A DNA stretch of 59,859 bases, taken from positions 1 to 59,859 of the forward strand of contig DAITSJ010000023.1 in assembly GCA_036843405.1 (NCBI GenBank), written 5' to 3'. A program made the position numbers and the translations under genes. This DNA is from DGNJ01 sp002388905 (GTDB taxonomy: Bacteria; Pseudomonadota; Gammaproteobacteria; Pseudomonadales; Porticoccaceae). A model generated the notes under the pieces. The model was not told the origin of the DNA. It was given only the letters and a program-made list of their open reading frames with translations, and searched no databases. Below, piece by piece: positions 8,374-17,722 of this stretch (position 1 is its first letter; each line of letters opens with the position of its first letter).

Positions 8374-9326
8374 CAGCCGTTCCCCAGGGCTTCCAGCAGG
8401 GAGACCAGGTCTTCGGGCAGGGGCGCGTGCCACTGCCGGGACTCGCCGGAAGCCGGGTGCTCGAGCCTGAGAGCCGCCGCGTGCAGTGCCTGGCGCCTGA
8501 ACCCACGCAACGCGGCGACCAGGGCATCACTGGCCCCGGCGGGGAGTTTAAGGCGGCCGCCGTAGACACTGTCTCCCACCAGGGGGTGGCCGATATAGGC
8601 CATATGCACCCGGATCTGGTGAGTGCGGCCGGTTTCCAGGTTGACGCGCACATGCGTATGGGCGGCGAAGCGCGCCATGACCCGATAGTGGCTGACCGCG
8701 GGCTTGCCACCACCCACCACCGCCATGCGGGTGCGAACCCGGGGATGGCGCCCTATGGCCGCCTCCACGGTGCCGCCACCCACCATGACGCCCTGGACTA
8801 CCGCCTGGTACTCGCGGCTTACCGTCCGGGCCTGAAGCTGGGCAACCAGTGATTTATAGGCCCTGGCGGTCTTCGCCACCACCATCAGGCCCGAGGTATC
8901 CTTATCCAGTCGGTGGACGATACCTGCCCTGGGCAGCGTTTCCAGGTGGGGTGCGTGATGCAGCAGGGCATTGAGCAAGGTACCATCCGGGTTCCCGGCA
9001 CCGGGGTGGACCACCAGGCCCGGTGGCTTGTTCACTACCAGTAAGTCTTCGTCCTCGGCGACGATCTCCAGGGCCATGGCTTGCGGCTGCCAGTCCCCCT
9101 GGGCCTGTTGGCGGGCATTCAGGCTCAGGGCCTCGCCGCCAAGGACCCGGTCCTTGGGTTTGGCGGTGTGCCCGGCCACCATCAACGTCCCTTCCCTGAT
9201 CCACTGCTGCAGAAGAGAACGGGAAAAATCGGGAAAGAGTGAGGCAGCGACCCGATCCAGGCGCTCGCCGGCCATATGGTCCGGCACCCGGGCCTCTCGC
9301 CTGATAGTGACTCCATGACTCGTCAT
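8373..9326 (-). CDS. rluD: 23S rRNA pseudouridine synthase RluD
   Basis: RluD makes pseudouridines 1911, 1915 and 1917 in helix 69 of 23S rRNA. The 317-aa protein has an N-terminal S4 RNA-binding domain (about 21-70) and the catalytic motif HRLDKDTSGLMVV with the nucleophile Asp141. The ATG at 9326 is preferred over one 22 codons upstream. It is divergent from bamD, a classical neighbour, and overlaps pgeF. Confidence 0.95.
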   Translation of the reverse strand: MTSHGVTIRREARVPDHMAGERLDRVAASLFPDFSRSLLQQWIREGTLMVAGHTAKPKDRVLGGEALSLNARQQAQGDWQPQAMALEIVAEDEDLLVVNKPPGLVVHPGAGNPDGTLLNALLHHAPHLETLPRAGIVHRLDKDTSGLMVVAKTARAYKSLVAQLQARTVSREYQAVVQGVMVGGGTVEAAIGRHPRVRTRMAVVGGGKPAVSHYRVMARFAAHTHVRVNLETGRTHQIRVHMAYIGHPLVGDSVYGGRLKLPAGASDALVAALRGFRRQALHAAALRLEHPASGESRQWHAPLPEDLVSLLEALGNG

Positions 9327-9422
9327 TGGTTTTGCTGACGCCCCAGCTATGGTTAAATAGCGAGTTTTGCAGGGGACCTCCCCTGCCCGCAACCGTCATA
9401 ATACTCGATTACCGGATACCTT

Positions 9423-10406
9423 ATGCGCTCAGTCACGCTACTGCTCCTCGCCGCCCTTACCCTTGGCGGCTGTTCCTGGATGCCTTTTTTCGGCGACGAT
9501 GACAAGGAAGGAGACGAGCAATCGGAAACGGCCGGATTCACGGAAAAGGATTTCTACGACGCCATTCAGCGCAACCTAAGAAGTCGAAGCTGGGAAACCG
9601 CCATCGAAAACCTCCAGGCCCTGGAGGCACAATTTCCTTTCGGCAATTACGCCGAACAGGCACAGCTGGAACTCATCTACGCCTACTACCGCTCCGCCGA
9701 CTACGAGGCTGCCATCGCCGCGGCGGACCGTTTTATCCGCCTGCACCCCCGGCACCCCAATGTGGACTACGCCTACTACATGAAGGGGCTCGCCTCCCTG
9801 AGCCAGAGCCGCGGCTTTTTCGCCAACTTCCTGCCGGTCGACCAGACCAATCGCGACCCGGGCTCGGCCCGCACGGCGTTCGCCACCTTCAGTGAGCTGC
9901 TGGCCAAGTACCCCGACAGCCCCTACGCCGCCGAGGCCCGCAAGCGCCTTATCCACCTGCGCAATATCCTGGCCCGCTACGAAATCCACGTGGCCAACTA
10001 TTATTTCGAGAGGGAAGCTTATCTCGCCGCCGCCAATCGGGGGCGCTACGTGGTGGAAAACTTCCAGAAAACTCCCGCCGTACCCGACGGACTGGCGGTC
10101 ATGGCGGAAGCCTATCGCCTGCTGGGCATGGAAGACCTGTCCCGGGATGCCGCCCGGGTGCTGGCGGCAAATTATCCCGACTACCCGACCCTGGACGAGA
10201 GCGGCAATTTCAAATACCAGCGTGGAACCGGCGAACAGGAAAGCAGTTGGGTGGCCAAGCTCACCCTTGGTCTCTACGAGATAGAACGTCCCCCCAGTTT
10301 CGATACCCGGGAACTGTACAATCCGCAGTACAAATGGCAGCGGGAGGAGGCCCCCGCCAGGAAGAAATCCTGGCTCAACTGGATCAGCTTCGGGCTTTTC
10401 GACTGA
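9423..10406 (+). CDS. bamD: Outer membrane assembly lipoprotein BamD
   Basis: BamD is the essential lipoprotein of the BAM complex, which inserts beta-barrel proteins in the outer membrane. The 327-aa protein has a signal peptide with lipobox LGGC (Cys17), then tetratricopeptide-like helices, with the conserved YAEQAQLELIYAYYRSADYEAA and DYAYYMKGLA segments. It is somewhat longer than the E. coli protein (about 245 aa), the extra length being a charged C-terminal tail. It is divergent from rluD, and the 96-bp region between them must serve both promoters. Confidence 0.95.
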   Translation: MRSVTLLLLAALTLGGCSWMPFFGDDDKEGDEQSETAGFTEKDFYDAIQRNLRSRSWETAIENLQALEAQFPFGNYAEQAQLELIYAYYRSADYEAAIAAADRFIRLHPRHPNVDYAYYMKGLASLSQSRGFFANFLPVDQTNRDPGSARTAFATFSELLAKYPDSPYAAEARKRLIHLRNILARYEIHVANYYFEREAYLAAANRGRYVVENFQKTPAVPDGLAVMAEAYRLLGMEDLSRDAARVLAANYPDYPTLDESGNFKYQRGTGEQESSWVAKLTLGLYEIERPPSFDTRELYNPQYKWQREEAPARKKSWLNWISFGLFD

Positions 10407-10494
10407 GGTAAAAGCTCCTCCCCCGCGCTATTGAACGCAACCATTACTGTCTCAGAAGACGGCGGCAAGGATTTCGCCGCCCGGCACTTTCCCG

Positions 10495-11094
10495 TCAGTC
10501 GGTAAATACCGGCGGCGCCACATACTCCCAGAGTATCGCCGTGGCCGAGAGAACCACCACCACATACACCAGGGCCATCATAAAAACGGCGCTGGCGTAG
10601 AGAAACCCCCGATCTTCCGGGACCTTCATCACCGGCGGTATACCCAGATAGAGCAGGCGGATGGCATAGCTACCCGCAGCGATGGCCAGCAGGACGTCGA
10701 ACCACCAGACCGGGTAGACCGCGAACAGGCCGGCCAGGAAAACCGGTGTGCAGGCGTACCCCATCAGCACCACACCCTTGATAAAAAAGGATTCCGCGCC
10801 GTAGGTGCTGGACATCCAGTGAATCATCCAGCCGATAAATATCAACGCCCCCATCAGGGCGGCATAGAAAAGCACCGCAAGAGGAATGGCGCTGCCCGGT
10901 GTTATCCGGGTGACATCATCGCCGATCACCTGCCAGCCCACCTGAGTGGTGCCCACGTAAAACCCGATGGCGGGCAACAGCCCCATCAGAATGGGGTAGA
11001 GCAGCAGGCGCCTGAGCGCATCGTCCGAGAGCGAGCCGATTTTCTGCCATTGCGCCTGTGGGTCGATCAGCAGGCCGATCACATGTCCGAACAT
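10495..11094 (-). CDS. Yip1-family inner membrane protein
   Basis: The 199-aa protein has about five membrane segments and the Yip1-type beginning with LLIDPQAQWQKIG, a form shared by many bacterial Yip1/DUF1282 proteins of unknown function. The ATG at 11094 is chosen over an upstream Met because GGGGAC precedes it and the conserved domain starts there. It is downstream of the ccoGHIS-safE genes on the same strand. It also has its own promoter-like region with an ANR/FNR-type box, which suggests induction at low oxygen. No biochemical role can be read from the sequence. Confidence 0.85.
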   Translation of the reverse strand: MFGHVIGLLIDPQAQWQKIGSLSDDALRRLLLYPILMGLLPAIGFYVGTTQVGWQVIGDDVTRITPGSAIPLAVLFYAALMGALIFIGWMIHWMSSTYGAESFFIKGVVLMGYACTPVFLAGLFAVYPVWWFDVLLAIAAGSYAIRLLYLGIPPVMKVPEDRGFLYASAVFMMALVYVVVVLSATAILWEYVAPPVFTD

Positions 11095-11120
11095 AAAAGT
11101 CCCCTTTCCCCGCGATTGGA

Positions 11121-11169
11121 TAGAAAATTTATAACGTCCCCCTGCCGGCCCCGTATTGACGAATATCAA
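11121..11169 (-). promoter_or_regulatory. ANR/FNR-type promoter of the Yip1 gene
   Basis: On the minus strand TTGAT-ATTC-GTCAA (11156-11169) matches the anaerobox TTGATNNNNATCAA at 9 of 10 bases. A TTATAA-like -10 region (around 11129-11134) follows, putting the start site near 11121. The box is then centred at about -41.5, the class II activator position. The predicted leader before the Yip1 ATG is 27 nt. Confidence 0.6.
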
Positions 11170-11184
11170 GCACAACCGAAACCG

Positions 11185-11898
11185 TCAGTGTCCCCCATGC
11201 ACCTGCCCCGCCGGACCCGGCCCCGGCACCAGGTGCATGACCGGCCCCGCCAACGTCGAGATACCGAACGTTATCATCAACAGGGCCATGACCCGGCGCA
11301 AGCGCCTGTCCTGAAGCCGCCTGGCGAAGGCACCCGAGAATGCCGTAGCCAGCAACATGGCAGGCAGGGTGCCCAGGCCGAACGCCGTCATCCGCAGGGC
11401 GCCCTCCAGGGGCGACCCGGCAACAGCAGCGTAGGCAAGCGCCGTGTAGACAAGCCCACAGGGCAGCCACCCCCAGACACACCCCACCAGGACCGCTCCC
11501 GGCATGGTCCTGACGGGAAGGAGGCGATTGGACAGGGGTTGCAACAGTCGCCACAGGTGGACACCGGCTTTTTCGAAGATCAGGATGCCTCGCCACCAGT
11601 CCGCCAGGTAAAGTCCCATGAAAATAAGGATGATACCAGCGAAGACACGCAGGAGGGGTCCCAGGGCGAGATACTCCCGCCCCCAATAACCCAGGGTGGC
11701 CGCCAGGCCGCCGGCGATACTGTAGCTGGCAATTCGTCCCAGATTGTAAGCCAGGGCCAGAACCGGTTTCTGACGGCCGCCGGACGCCATGCCCAGGGCC
11801 GTGGCGATCCCGCCACACATGCCCGCGCAATGACCGGCGCCGGCAAGACCAATAGCCGCCATGGCGACGAGCGAAACCAGGGACGATGAATCATTCAC
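11185..11898 (-). CDS. SafE/TauE-like membrane protein of the cbb3 maturation cluster
   Basis: The 237-aa protein has about six membrane helices and begins with the GHCAGMCGG motif typical of the SafE-type family that accompanies ccoS in many proteobacteria. Cys/Met-rich motifs suggest copper or thiol handling, but the function is not established. The start is a GTG overlapping the ccoS stop (GTGA), so the two are translationally coupled; an ATG nearby is out of frame. It ends 91 bp before the Yip1 gene. Confidence 0.85.
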   Translation of the reverse strand: MNDSSSLVSLVAMAAIGLAGAGHCAGMCGGIATALGMASGGRQKPVLALAYNLGRIASYSIAGGLAATLGYWGREYLALGPLLRVFAGIILIFMGLYLADWWRGILIFEKAGVHLWRLLQPLSNRLLPVRTMPGAVLVGCVWGWLPCGLVYTALAYAAVAGSPLEGALRMTAFGLGTLPAMLLATAFSGAFARRLQDRRLRRVMALLMITFGISTLAGPVMHLVPGPGPAGQVHGGH

Positions 11899-12116
11899 CG
11901 GCGCCGTTCCTCTCGAGCATCGTCCTTCCTGTCTTCGCCACTGCCTTCACCGGCCTCTCCGTTGTCGTCACCCGGCTCTTCATCCTCGAACAGTATTCTC
12001 TCCCCTTCCCTGTCCAGGTCGTCGTACTGACCACTGTTAACCGCCCAGTAAAAGATGCCGGCTGCCGCGAAAAGGAACAGCAAGGATAGGGGGATCAGCA
12101 GGTAGAGACTGTTCAT
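11895..12116 (-). CDS. ccoS: Cytochrome cbb3 oxidase maturation protein CcoS
   Basis: CcoS is a small single-span membrane protein needed to insert haem b and CuB into CcoN. The 73-aa product starts MNSLYLLIPLSLLFLFAAAGIFYWAV, one helix, followed by GQYDDLDREGERILFEDE, the conserved CcoS segment. The acidic tail is longer than in many homologues. The ATG at 12116 is the family start; the ORF runs six codons further up. It is 7 bp after ccoI and overlaps the SafE-type gene. Confidence 0.93.
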   Translation of the reverse strand: MNSLYLLIPLSLLFLFAAAGIFYWAVNSGQYDDLDREGERILFEDEEPGDDNGEAGEGSGEDRKDDAREERRR

Positions 12117-12123
12117 GGCAACC

Positions 12124-14574
12124 TCATCCGGCACTCAGCGCCGGTGGTTGTGCCGGGACGGCGCCCGGCTCCCCGGACCGCTCTCCCCGACCCAGGCGCA
12201 GGGCGTTAATCACCACCAGCAGGGAACTGGCGGACATGCCAATGGCGGCCGCCCAGGGCGGCACCCAGCCGGCGGCGGCCAGGGGCAGGGCCAGGCCGTT
12301 GTAGGCCAGGGCCCAGGACAGATTCTGGGCGATGATTCGCCGGGTCCGTCGGGCCATCCTGACAGCCGCCGGCAGCATCCTGAGATCGCCGGAAAGCAGG
12401 AGGCTGTCGGCATGGAGCCGCGTCAGGTTGGCGGCGTCGCCCATGGCCACCGAAACATCCGCAGCGCCGAGTACCGGTGCATCATTGATGCCATCGCCCA
12501 CCATCAGGAGCCGCTCGCCCCGGCGCTGGCCTTCCCGGATGACGGCGAGCTTGCCTTCCGGGCTCGCGCCTCCCTGCCAGTGCTCGATACCCAGCCGCCG
12601 GGCAATACCGGCAACCACCGGTGCGCGGTCACCGCTCAACAGGGACAGCGACAGGCCGAGATCGCGCATGCCATCGACGGCCTCGGGCGCTTCCGATCGC
12701 ATCTCGTCGTGTAACTGGAACCACGCCAAAAGTTCGTTACTCCGGGCCAGCAGCAGCCATTGTCCGCGGTCGTCCGGTGGCTCGGGCACCGCCATATCCA
12801 GTTCCTGCCGGACAAAACCCGGCTTGCCCATGGCATGGCGCACTCCACCCATGGTCCCTGCGACCCCTTGCCCCGGCGTGTTTGCCAGTGCCGTCACCGG
12901 CAATGCCCTGTCGTCGGCCTCCGGGAAGGCCCGGGCAATGGGGTGTGCCGAACCGCGCTCCAGGGCCGCCGCCAGGGCCAGGAGCCGCCCTTCGCCAAGG
13001 CTTCCCAGGGGGTGCGTCGCCAGTCGCCTGATAGAACCCAGTGTCAGGGTTCCAGTCTTGTCGAACACGCAGTGATCGACAGCGGCGAGAGTCTCGATCA
13101 CGTGCCCCTTGCGAATCAGGAAACCCCGACGGCGCAGGACATCCGTGGCCACGGTGAGCGCCACCGGGGTGGCCAGGGAGAGCGCGCAGGGACAGGTCAC
13201 CACCAGCACCGACAACGTCACCCAGAGGGCGCGATCCGGATCGGTCTGCCCCCAGAACAGGGCAACTGCGGCCGCCGAAACCAGGACAAATCCCACGAAG
13301 ACACTGGCCAGGCGGTCGGCCAGGGCGGCCATGCGCGGTTTTTCTGCCTCGGCCGTGGCCACCAGGTCCGAGACCGCCGCCAGCCGGGTCTCGCGCCCCA
13401 CCGCCGCCACCCGGATTTCCAGTGGATTGTTGCCGTTGACGGTGCCGGCGTAGACCCGGTCGCCCAGCCGTTTTGGCACCGGCGCCTGCTCGCCGGTGAG
13501 CAGCGCCTCCACCACCTGGCTCTCGCCGCCCAGCACGACACCATCGCAGGGAATGCTGCCGCCGGCATCGACCCGGACACGATCTCCCGGTTTCAGGCTC
13601 ATCACCGGCACGGTCTCGGCCCGGCTACCGTCGAGGCGACAGGCAGCCGGGGGCAGCAGCTCGCGGAGACTGCCGGAGAGGTGTTCGTTGCGGTGGCGCA
13701 CGCGCATCTCCAGGTAGCGGCCGAGCAGTAAAAAGAAAGTGAACATGGACACGGAATCGAAATAGACTTCCCCCGATCGGGTGATCGTGGCCCAGGCACT
13801 GGCGCCGTATGCGAGGCCGATGGCCAGGGACACGGGCACATCCATGGTCAGGTGGCCAAAACGGAGATTGCGCAGGGCTGCGAGGAAGAATGGCTGGGCG
13901 GAAAAAAACACCACCGGCGTCGCGATGAGCAGGCTGATCCAGCGCAGGAGCGAGCGCCACTCCGGATCGATCCCTGAAAAGGCGCCGGCGTAGAGGGCCA
14001 CGGCGATCATTCCCGCCTGCATCATGCCCAGGCCCGCCAGGCCCAGGCGTAACAGGAACATACGGTTTTCCCGGGTGCGCGCGGCCTCGGCGGCGACATC
14101 CCCTGCGGGCCTGGCCCGATAGCCTATCTCGGCAAAGGCGCGAAGTATGCCACTGAGTTTTAACCGCTCGGGATGCCAGCGCACCCGGCAGCGGTGGCTG
14201 GACACGTTCACATGGCATGACAGGACCCCGGGCAGCCGCGACAAATGATGCTCGATAAGCCAGGCGCAGGCCGCACAGGTAATGCCGGATACGGCCAGGT
14301 CGACAACCAGGGACCCATCCTCGCCGACGCGGACAAAATCCGCCTGTACCGCGGCCAGGTCATAGGCCTCCAGGGCATTGTCCCGCTCCTCCGGGGTAGC
14401 CGACGGCGTGGTCCGGTAACTGTAAAATCGGTCCAGGCCGCCTTCGACAATGGCGCCGGCAACCGCCTGGCAGCCCGGACAGCACATGGCCCGGCGCTCG
14501 CCACCGATGGTCACGGCATAATCCGCGCCCCCGGGCACCGGCAATCCGCAGTGATAGCAGGAAGTGTCAGCCAT
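12124..14574 (-). CDS. ccoI: Copper-exporting P1B-type ATPase CcoI (FixI)
   Basis: CcoI pumps Cu+ across the inner membrane for cbb3 oxidase assembly. The 816-aa protein has an N-terminal Cys cluster (Cys6, Cys9, Cys31, Cys32, Cys35) and an HMA domain with the GITCAAC metal site (Cys100, Cys103). It also has the membrane CPC motif (461-463), TGE (360-362), DKTGTL with the phosphorylated Asp505, SAHP (542-545) and GDGIND (693-698). The ATG at 14574 overlaps the fixH stop by 8 bp. It belongs to the ccoGHIS maturation operon. Confidence 0.96.
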   Translation of the reverse strand: MADTSCYHCGLPVPGGADYAVTIGGERRAMCCPGCQAVAGAIVEGGLDRFYSYRTTPSATPEERDNALEAYDLAAVQADFVRVGEDGSLVVDLAVSGITCAACAWLIEHHLSRLPGVLSCHVNVSSHRCRVRWHPERLKLSGILRAFAEIGYRARPAGDVAAEAARTRENRMFLLRLGLAGLGMMQAGMIAVALYAGAFSGIDPEWRSLLRWISLLIATPVVFFSAQPFFLAALRNLRFGHLTMDVPVSLAIGLAYGASAWATITRSGEVYFDSVSMFTFFLLLGRYLEMRVRHRNEHLSGSLRELLPPAACRLDGSRAETVPVMSLKPGDRVRVDAGGSIPCDGVVLGGESQVVEALLTGEQAPVPKRLGDRVYAGTVNGNNPLEIRVAAVGRETRLAAVSDLVATAEAEKPRMAALADRLASVFVGFVLVSAAAVALFWGQTDPDRALWVTLSVLVVTCPCALSLATPVALTVATDVLRRRGFLIRKGHVIETLAAVDHCVFDKTGTLTLGSIRRLATHPLGSLGEGRLLALAAALERGSAHPIARAFPEADDRALPVTALANTPGQGVAGTMGGVRHAMGKPGFVRQELDMAVPEPPDDRGQWLLLARSNELLAWFQLHDEMRSEAPEAVDGMRDLGLSLSLLSGDRAPVVAGIARRLGIEHWQGGASPEGKLAVIREGQRRGERLLMVGDGINDAPVLGAADVSVAMGDAANLTRLHADSLLLSGDLRMLPAAVRMARRTRRIIAQNLSWALAYNGLALPLAAAGWVPPWAAAIGMSASSLLVVINALRLGRGERSGEPGAVPAQPPALSAG

Positions 14575-15082
14575 GGGGTCGAAGCCTGATCCGACGCTCC
14601 CGGGAAAAATCCATCTCGCCGGTGAGCCGCCACGCTGGCGAACTCCCTTCGCTACCGGCGCCACCCGAAAGGCGCAGGTAATAGCGGTGAGCCGGACGCT
14701 GGACCAGATCGCTGCGGTAGCGGCCCGGCGCCACTCGCTCCAGTGTCAGGACCTGATCCCGATCCGCATCGAACGGGTGTAACAGGCGCAACGACACCTG
14801 CCTCTGCGCCATGGTTTCGCCGGAAAAGTCCGCCGCCACCTCCCCCGCCTCCAGGTCAAAAACGACATCGACCCGCAAATCCAGTTGATCCGCCATCCGG
14901 TCCTGGCCCAGGCGCCGGTTGATGGCCAGGCCTTCCTTATAGTATTCGTCCACCACCAGGCTGTCGCCGTGGCGTATGGCGATATAGAGCGTAATAAAGC
15001 AGGCCACCACCACAACGGTGGGCAGGGCGATGATGAACCAGGGCCAGAAATGGCGGTACCAGGGTTTTTGATCGACGGGCAT
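14567..15082 (-). CDS. ccoH: Cytochrome oxidase maturation protein CcoH (FixH)
   Basis: This 171-aa protein has one N-terminal membrane helix (FWPWFIIALPTVVVVACFITLYIA) followed by a periplasmic domain beginning DSLVVDEYYKEGLAINRRL, the FixH signature. CcoH is a single-span assembly factor that contacts the cbb3 complex. It lies between ccoG (33 bp upstream) and ccoI (8-bp overlap), the standard order. Confidence 0.93.
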   Translation of the reverse strand: MPVDQKPWYRHFWPWFIIALPTVVVVACFITLYIAIRHGDSLVVDEYYKEGLAINRRLGQDRMADQLDLRVDVVFDLEAGEVAADFSGETMAQRQVSLRLLHPFDADRDQVLTLERVAPGRYRSDLVQRPAHRYYLRLSGGAGSEGSSPAWRLTGEMDFSRERRIRLRPHG

Positions 15083-15115
15083 TTTTTGGTCACCTGAGCT
15101 TAGATAATGGCCAGT

Positions 15116-16531
15116 TTAACGGATCACCGGCCCGATAAAACGGCTCTCTTCCCGGTCGGCCATGTCGGGGTTCCCGGTGGCGGTAACGGTGAAAAAGACG
15201 GTGGTGGAGGGCTGCTCCAGGTAGCCCGGATCCAGTTCCAGCCGCACCAGCTGGGTCTGGATTTCCCCTGCCGGCACGGTCACCCGGGCCGGCCCTTTAA
15301 GGGCAAAGTCATAATCGCCCCGGACCTCGATGCGATAGGTATGGGCCTCGTCATCCATGTTGAGAATCTGCAGGGTGTAAATGTTCTCCACCAGGCCCCG
15401 CTCGGTTTCCCGATAGAGAAGATTCCGGTCGCGGAGGATATTGAGCTCCAGAGGCACCCGGTTGGCCAGGGTATAGGTAAACAGCGACGCCATGAGCACC
15501 AGTACCAGGGCATAGCCCACGAAGCGCGGGCGCAGCAGGCGGGCCCCCCGCCCTTCCAGGGCATTATCCGTGGTAAAGCGGATCAGGCCGCGCGGATACT
15601 GCATCTTGTCCATGACGGCATTGCAGGCATCGATACACAGACCGCAACTGATGCACTCGTACTGGAGACCGTCGCGAATATCAATACCGGTCGGGCAGAC
15701 CTGTACACAGAGCCGGTCGTCGACGCAATCCCCCAGCCCCAGGGCCCGGTGATCGGCGTTTTTCTTGCGCGGTCCCCGTGGCTCCCCGCGACTCTCGTCG
15801 TAGGATACGACCAATGTATCCCTGTCGAACATCACCGACTGAAAGCGGGCATAGGGACACATATACAGGCAGACCTGCTCGCGCAGGAAACCGGCGTTCA
15901 TGTACGTCATGCCGGTAAAGAACAGGGTCCAGAAGACCGCGGCCGGGTGCGCCGACAGGCTGAAAAAATCCGGCACCAGTTCCCGGATCGGGTTGAAGTA
16001 ACCGACAAAGGTGATACCCGTGGCAAAGGCGATCAGTAACCAGGTGGCCTGCTTGCCACCCTTGCGCAACACCTTCTCCAGGGTCCAGGGCGCCTTGTCG
16101 AGCCTGATGCGCTTGTTGCGGTCCCCCTCCCAGAAATCCTCGGCGGCCATGAAAAGCATGGTCCAGACCGTCTGGGGACAGGTGAAGCCGCACCAGACCC
16201 GGCCCACCAGGACCGTCACGGTAAAGAGCGCGAAGGCACAGATAATCAGCAGCCACGCCAGGAACATGAAATCCTGGGGCCAGAAGGTGATACCGAAGAT
16301 ATGGAATTTGCGCGCCGGCAGGTCGAACCAGACCGCCTGGCGACCGTCGATGCTGATCCACGGCAGCAGGAAATATCCGCCCAGCAACGGGATCCAGGTC
16401 CATTTCCTGAGGTTCCGGTAGAATCCCTTGAGTTTACGGGTATAGATCTTTTCCCGGGTCTCGTACAGGTCCAGCACCCGCACCACTTCTTCCGAAGCCG
16501 CACCGGTTTTGTCCCGCTTGCTGTCGTTCAT
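15116..16531 (-). CDS. ccoG: Cytochrome c oxidase accessory protein CcoG (FixG)
   Basis: CcoG is a membrane iron-sulfur protein linked to copper reduction for cbb3 assembly. The 471-aa protein has about five membrane helices. Two ferredoxin-like Cys sets follow: Cys269-x5-Cys275-x3-Cys279-Pro, and Cys293-xx-Cys296-xx-Cys299-xxx-Cys303. The membrane WCGFTCPQTVW motif (Cys114, Cys118) and CLYMCPY are also present. The C-terminal part is an Ig-like periplasmic domain. It is separated from ccoP by 63 bp and starts the maturation gene group. Confidence 0.95.
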   Translation of the reverse strand: MNDSKRDKTGAASEEVVRVLDLYETREKIYTRKLKGFYRNLRKWTWIPLLGGYFLLPWISIDGRQAVWFDLPARKFHIFGITFWPQDFMFLAWLLIICAFALFTVTVLVGRVWCGFTCPQTVWTMLFMAAEDFWEGDRNKRIRLDKAPWTLEKVLRKGGKQATWLLIAFATGITFVGYFNPIRELVPDFFSLSAHPAAVFWTLFFTGMTYMNAGFLREQVCLYMCPYARFQSVMFDRDTLVVSYDESRGEPRGPRKKNADHRALGLGDCVDDRLCVQVCPTGIDIRDGLQYECISCGLCIDACNAVMDKMQYPRGLIRFTTDNALEGRGARLLRPRFVGYALVLVLMASLFTYTLANRVPLELNILRDRNLLYRETERGLVENIYTLQILNMDDEAHTYRIEVRGDYDFALKGPARVTVPAGEIQTQLVRLELDPGYLEQPSTTVFFTVTATGNPDMADREESRFIGPVIR

Positions 16532-16594
16532 GGCGAACGCCTCGATGGAATTGGCCCCTCAGCTTTCCCGGGTGCCCCGCCGATCCGGCGCGGT

Positions 16595-17494
16595 TCAGCG
16601 CTGGGACAAGCTGTACACGTAGGCCGTTAACAAGTGGATCCTGTCTTCGCCGATGAGCTCCCCGTGAGCGGGCATGTTGCCGCTGCGGCCGTTGCGGATG
16701 GAATGCTTGACCAATCGCGGTGAACTGCCGTACAGCCAGGCATCGTCGGTAAGATCCGGCGCACCCATGGCAGTGCTGCCCTTGCCGTCGGGGCTATGGC
16801 AGGAAGCGCAGTAGGTGGCGTAAACGCTCTTGCCCTTGTCGGCGAGATCCGCGTCGTGGGGACGTCCACTGAGGCGGAAGACGTATTCCGCCACCTGGGT
16901 CACACCCGCCTCGCCAATGACATTGCCCCAGCCCGGCATCATGCCGTTGCGCCCCTGGACGATGGATGTCTTGATCGCTTCCGGGCTGCCGCCGTAGAGC
17001 CAGGCATCGTCGGCCAGGTTGGGAAAGCCGTAGCTGCCGCGCCCGTCGGTACCGTGGCAGAGAGCGCAGTTATTGGCAAACAGCCGCCTGCCGATCTTCA
17101 GGGCCTGGGGATCGGCGGCAAGTTCTTTCACCGGCACCTGGCCGTACTGCTCGAAGATGGGCCCGTAGCGCTCCTCCGCGGCGGCCACGTCCGCCTTCAA
17201 CTCGCCGCTGGAACTCCAGCCCAGGAGGCCCTGGAAATTGCCCAGACCGGGGTACAGGATCAGGTAGACCACCGCGAAGATCACGGTGGCCACAAAAAGA
17301 TTGAACCACCAGCGCGGCAGCGGGTTGTCGTACTCCTCAATGCCGTCGTAGATATGCCCGGTCTTGGCCCGGCCTTCCTCCTTTTCCCGCTCGGCACGAA
17401 TCTCTACCTTGCGATTGGCGAACAGCACCCAGCAACAGCCGACAATCGTGATGACCACCAGGGCCACAACCCACAGACTCCAGAATGTACTCAT
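16595..17494 (-). CDS. ccoP: Cytochrome cbb3 oxidase subunit III (dihaem cytochrome c) CcoP
   Basis: CcoP passes electrons from soluble cytochrome c to CcoO and the catalytic subunit. The 299-aa protein has two membrane helices (about 5-25 and 64-82) and two cytochrome c domains with CALCH (143-147) and CASCH (229-233). Met residues in the GMMPGWG and GNMPAHG loops are likely axial ligands. It overlaps ccoQ by 4 bp (ATGA) and is the last structural gene of ccoNOQP. Confidence 0.96.
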   Translation of the reverse strand: MSTFWSLWVVALVVITIVGCCWVLFANRKVEIRAEREKEEGRAKTGHIYDGIEEYDNPLPRWWFNLFVATVIFAVVYLILYPGLGNFQGLLGWSSSGELKADVAAAEERYGPIFEQYGQVPVKELAADPQALKIGRRLFANNCALCHGTDGRGSYGFPNLADDAWLYGGSPEAIKTSIVQGRNGMMPGWGNVIGEAGVTQVAEYVFRLSGRPHDADLADKGKSVYATYCASCHSPDGKGSTAMGAPDLTDDAWLYGSSPRLVKHSIRNGRSGNMPAHGELIGEDRIHLLTAYVYSLSQR

Positions 17495-17703
17495 GGCTCG
17501 TTACGCCCCTCTTTACCGCGTTGGTCGTGCTCGGTCGATGATTTTTGCGCTCCGTCCTCCCCCGGCTCCGGACCCTCGAAGGGCAACCGCGAGGCTTCCT
17601 CGAAATCCTTCTTCTTGTGACGGCTGAACGCCCACCAGCAAATACCCAGAAAGGCCAACATGGCGAAGATGGTGCCAATGCCCTGAAGCGTCCCCTGATC
17701 CAT
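17491..17703 (-). CDS. ccoQ: Cytochrome cbb3 oxidase small subunit CcoQ
   Basis: The 70-aa product has one membrane helix (IGTIFAMLAFLGICWWAFS) followed by a basic then acidic tail (RHKKKDFEEASRLPFEGPEPGED), the typical CcoQ/FixQ form. CcoQ stabilises the assembled oxidase. It lies between ccoO (19 bp upstream) and ccoP (4-bp overlap). Confidence 0.94.
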   Translation of the reverse strand: MDQGTLQGIGTIFAMLAFLGICWWAFSRHKKKDFEEASRLPFEGPEPGEDGAQKSSTEHDQRGKEGRNEP

Positions 17704-17722
17704 AAATACCCTCCCCCAATTC

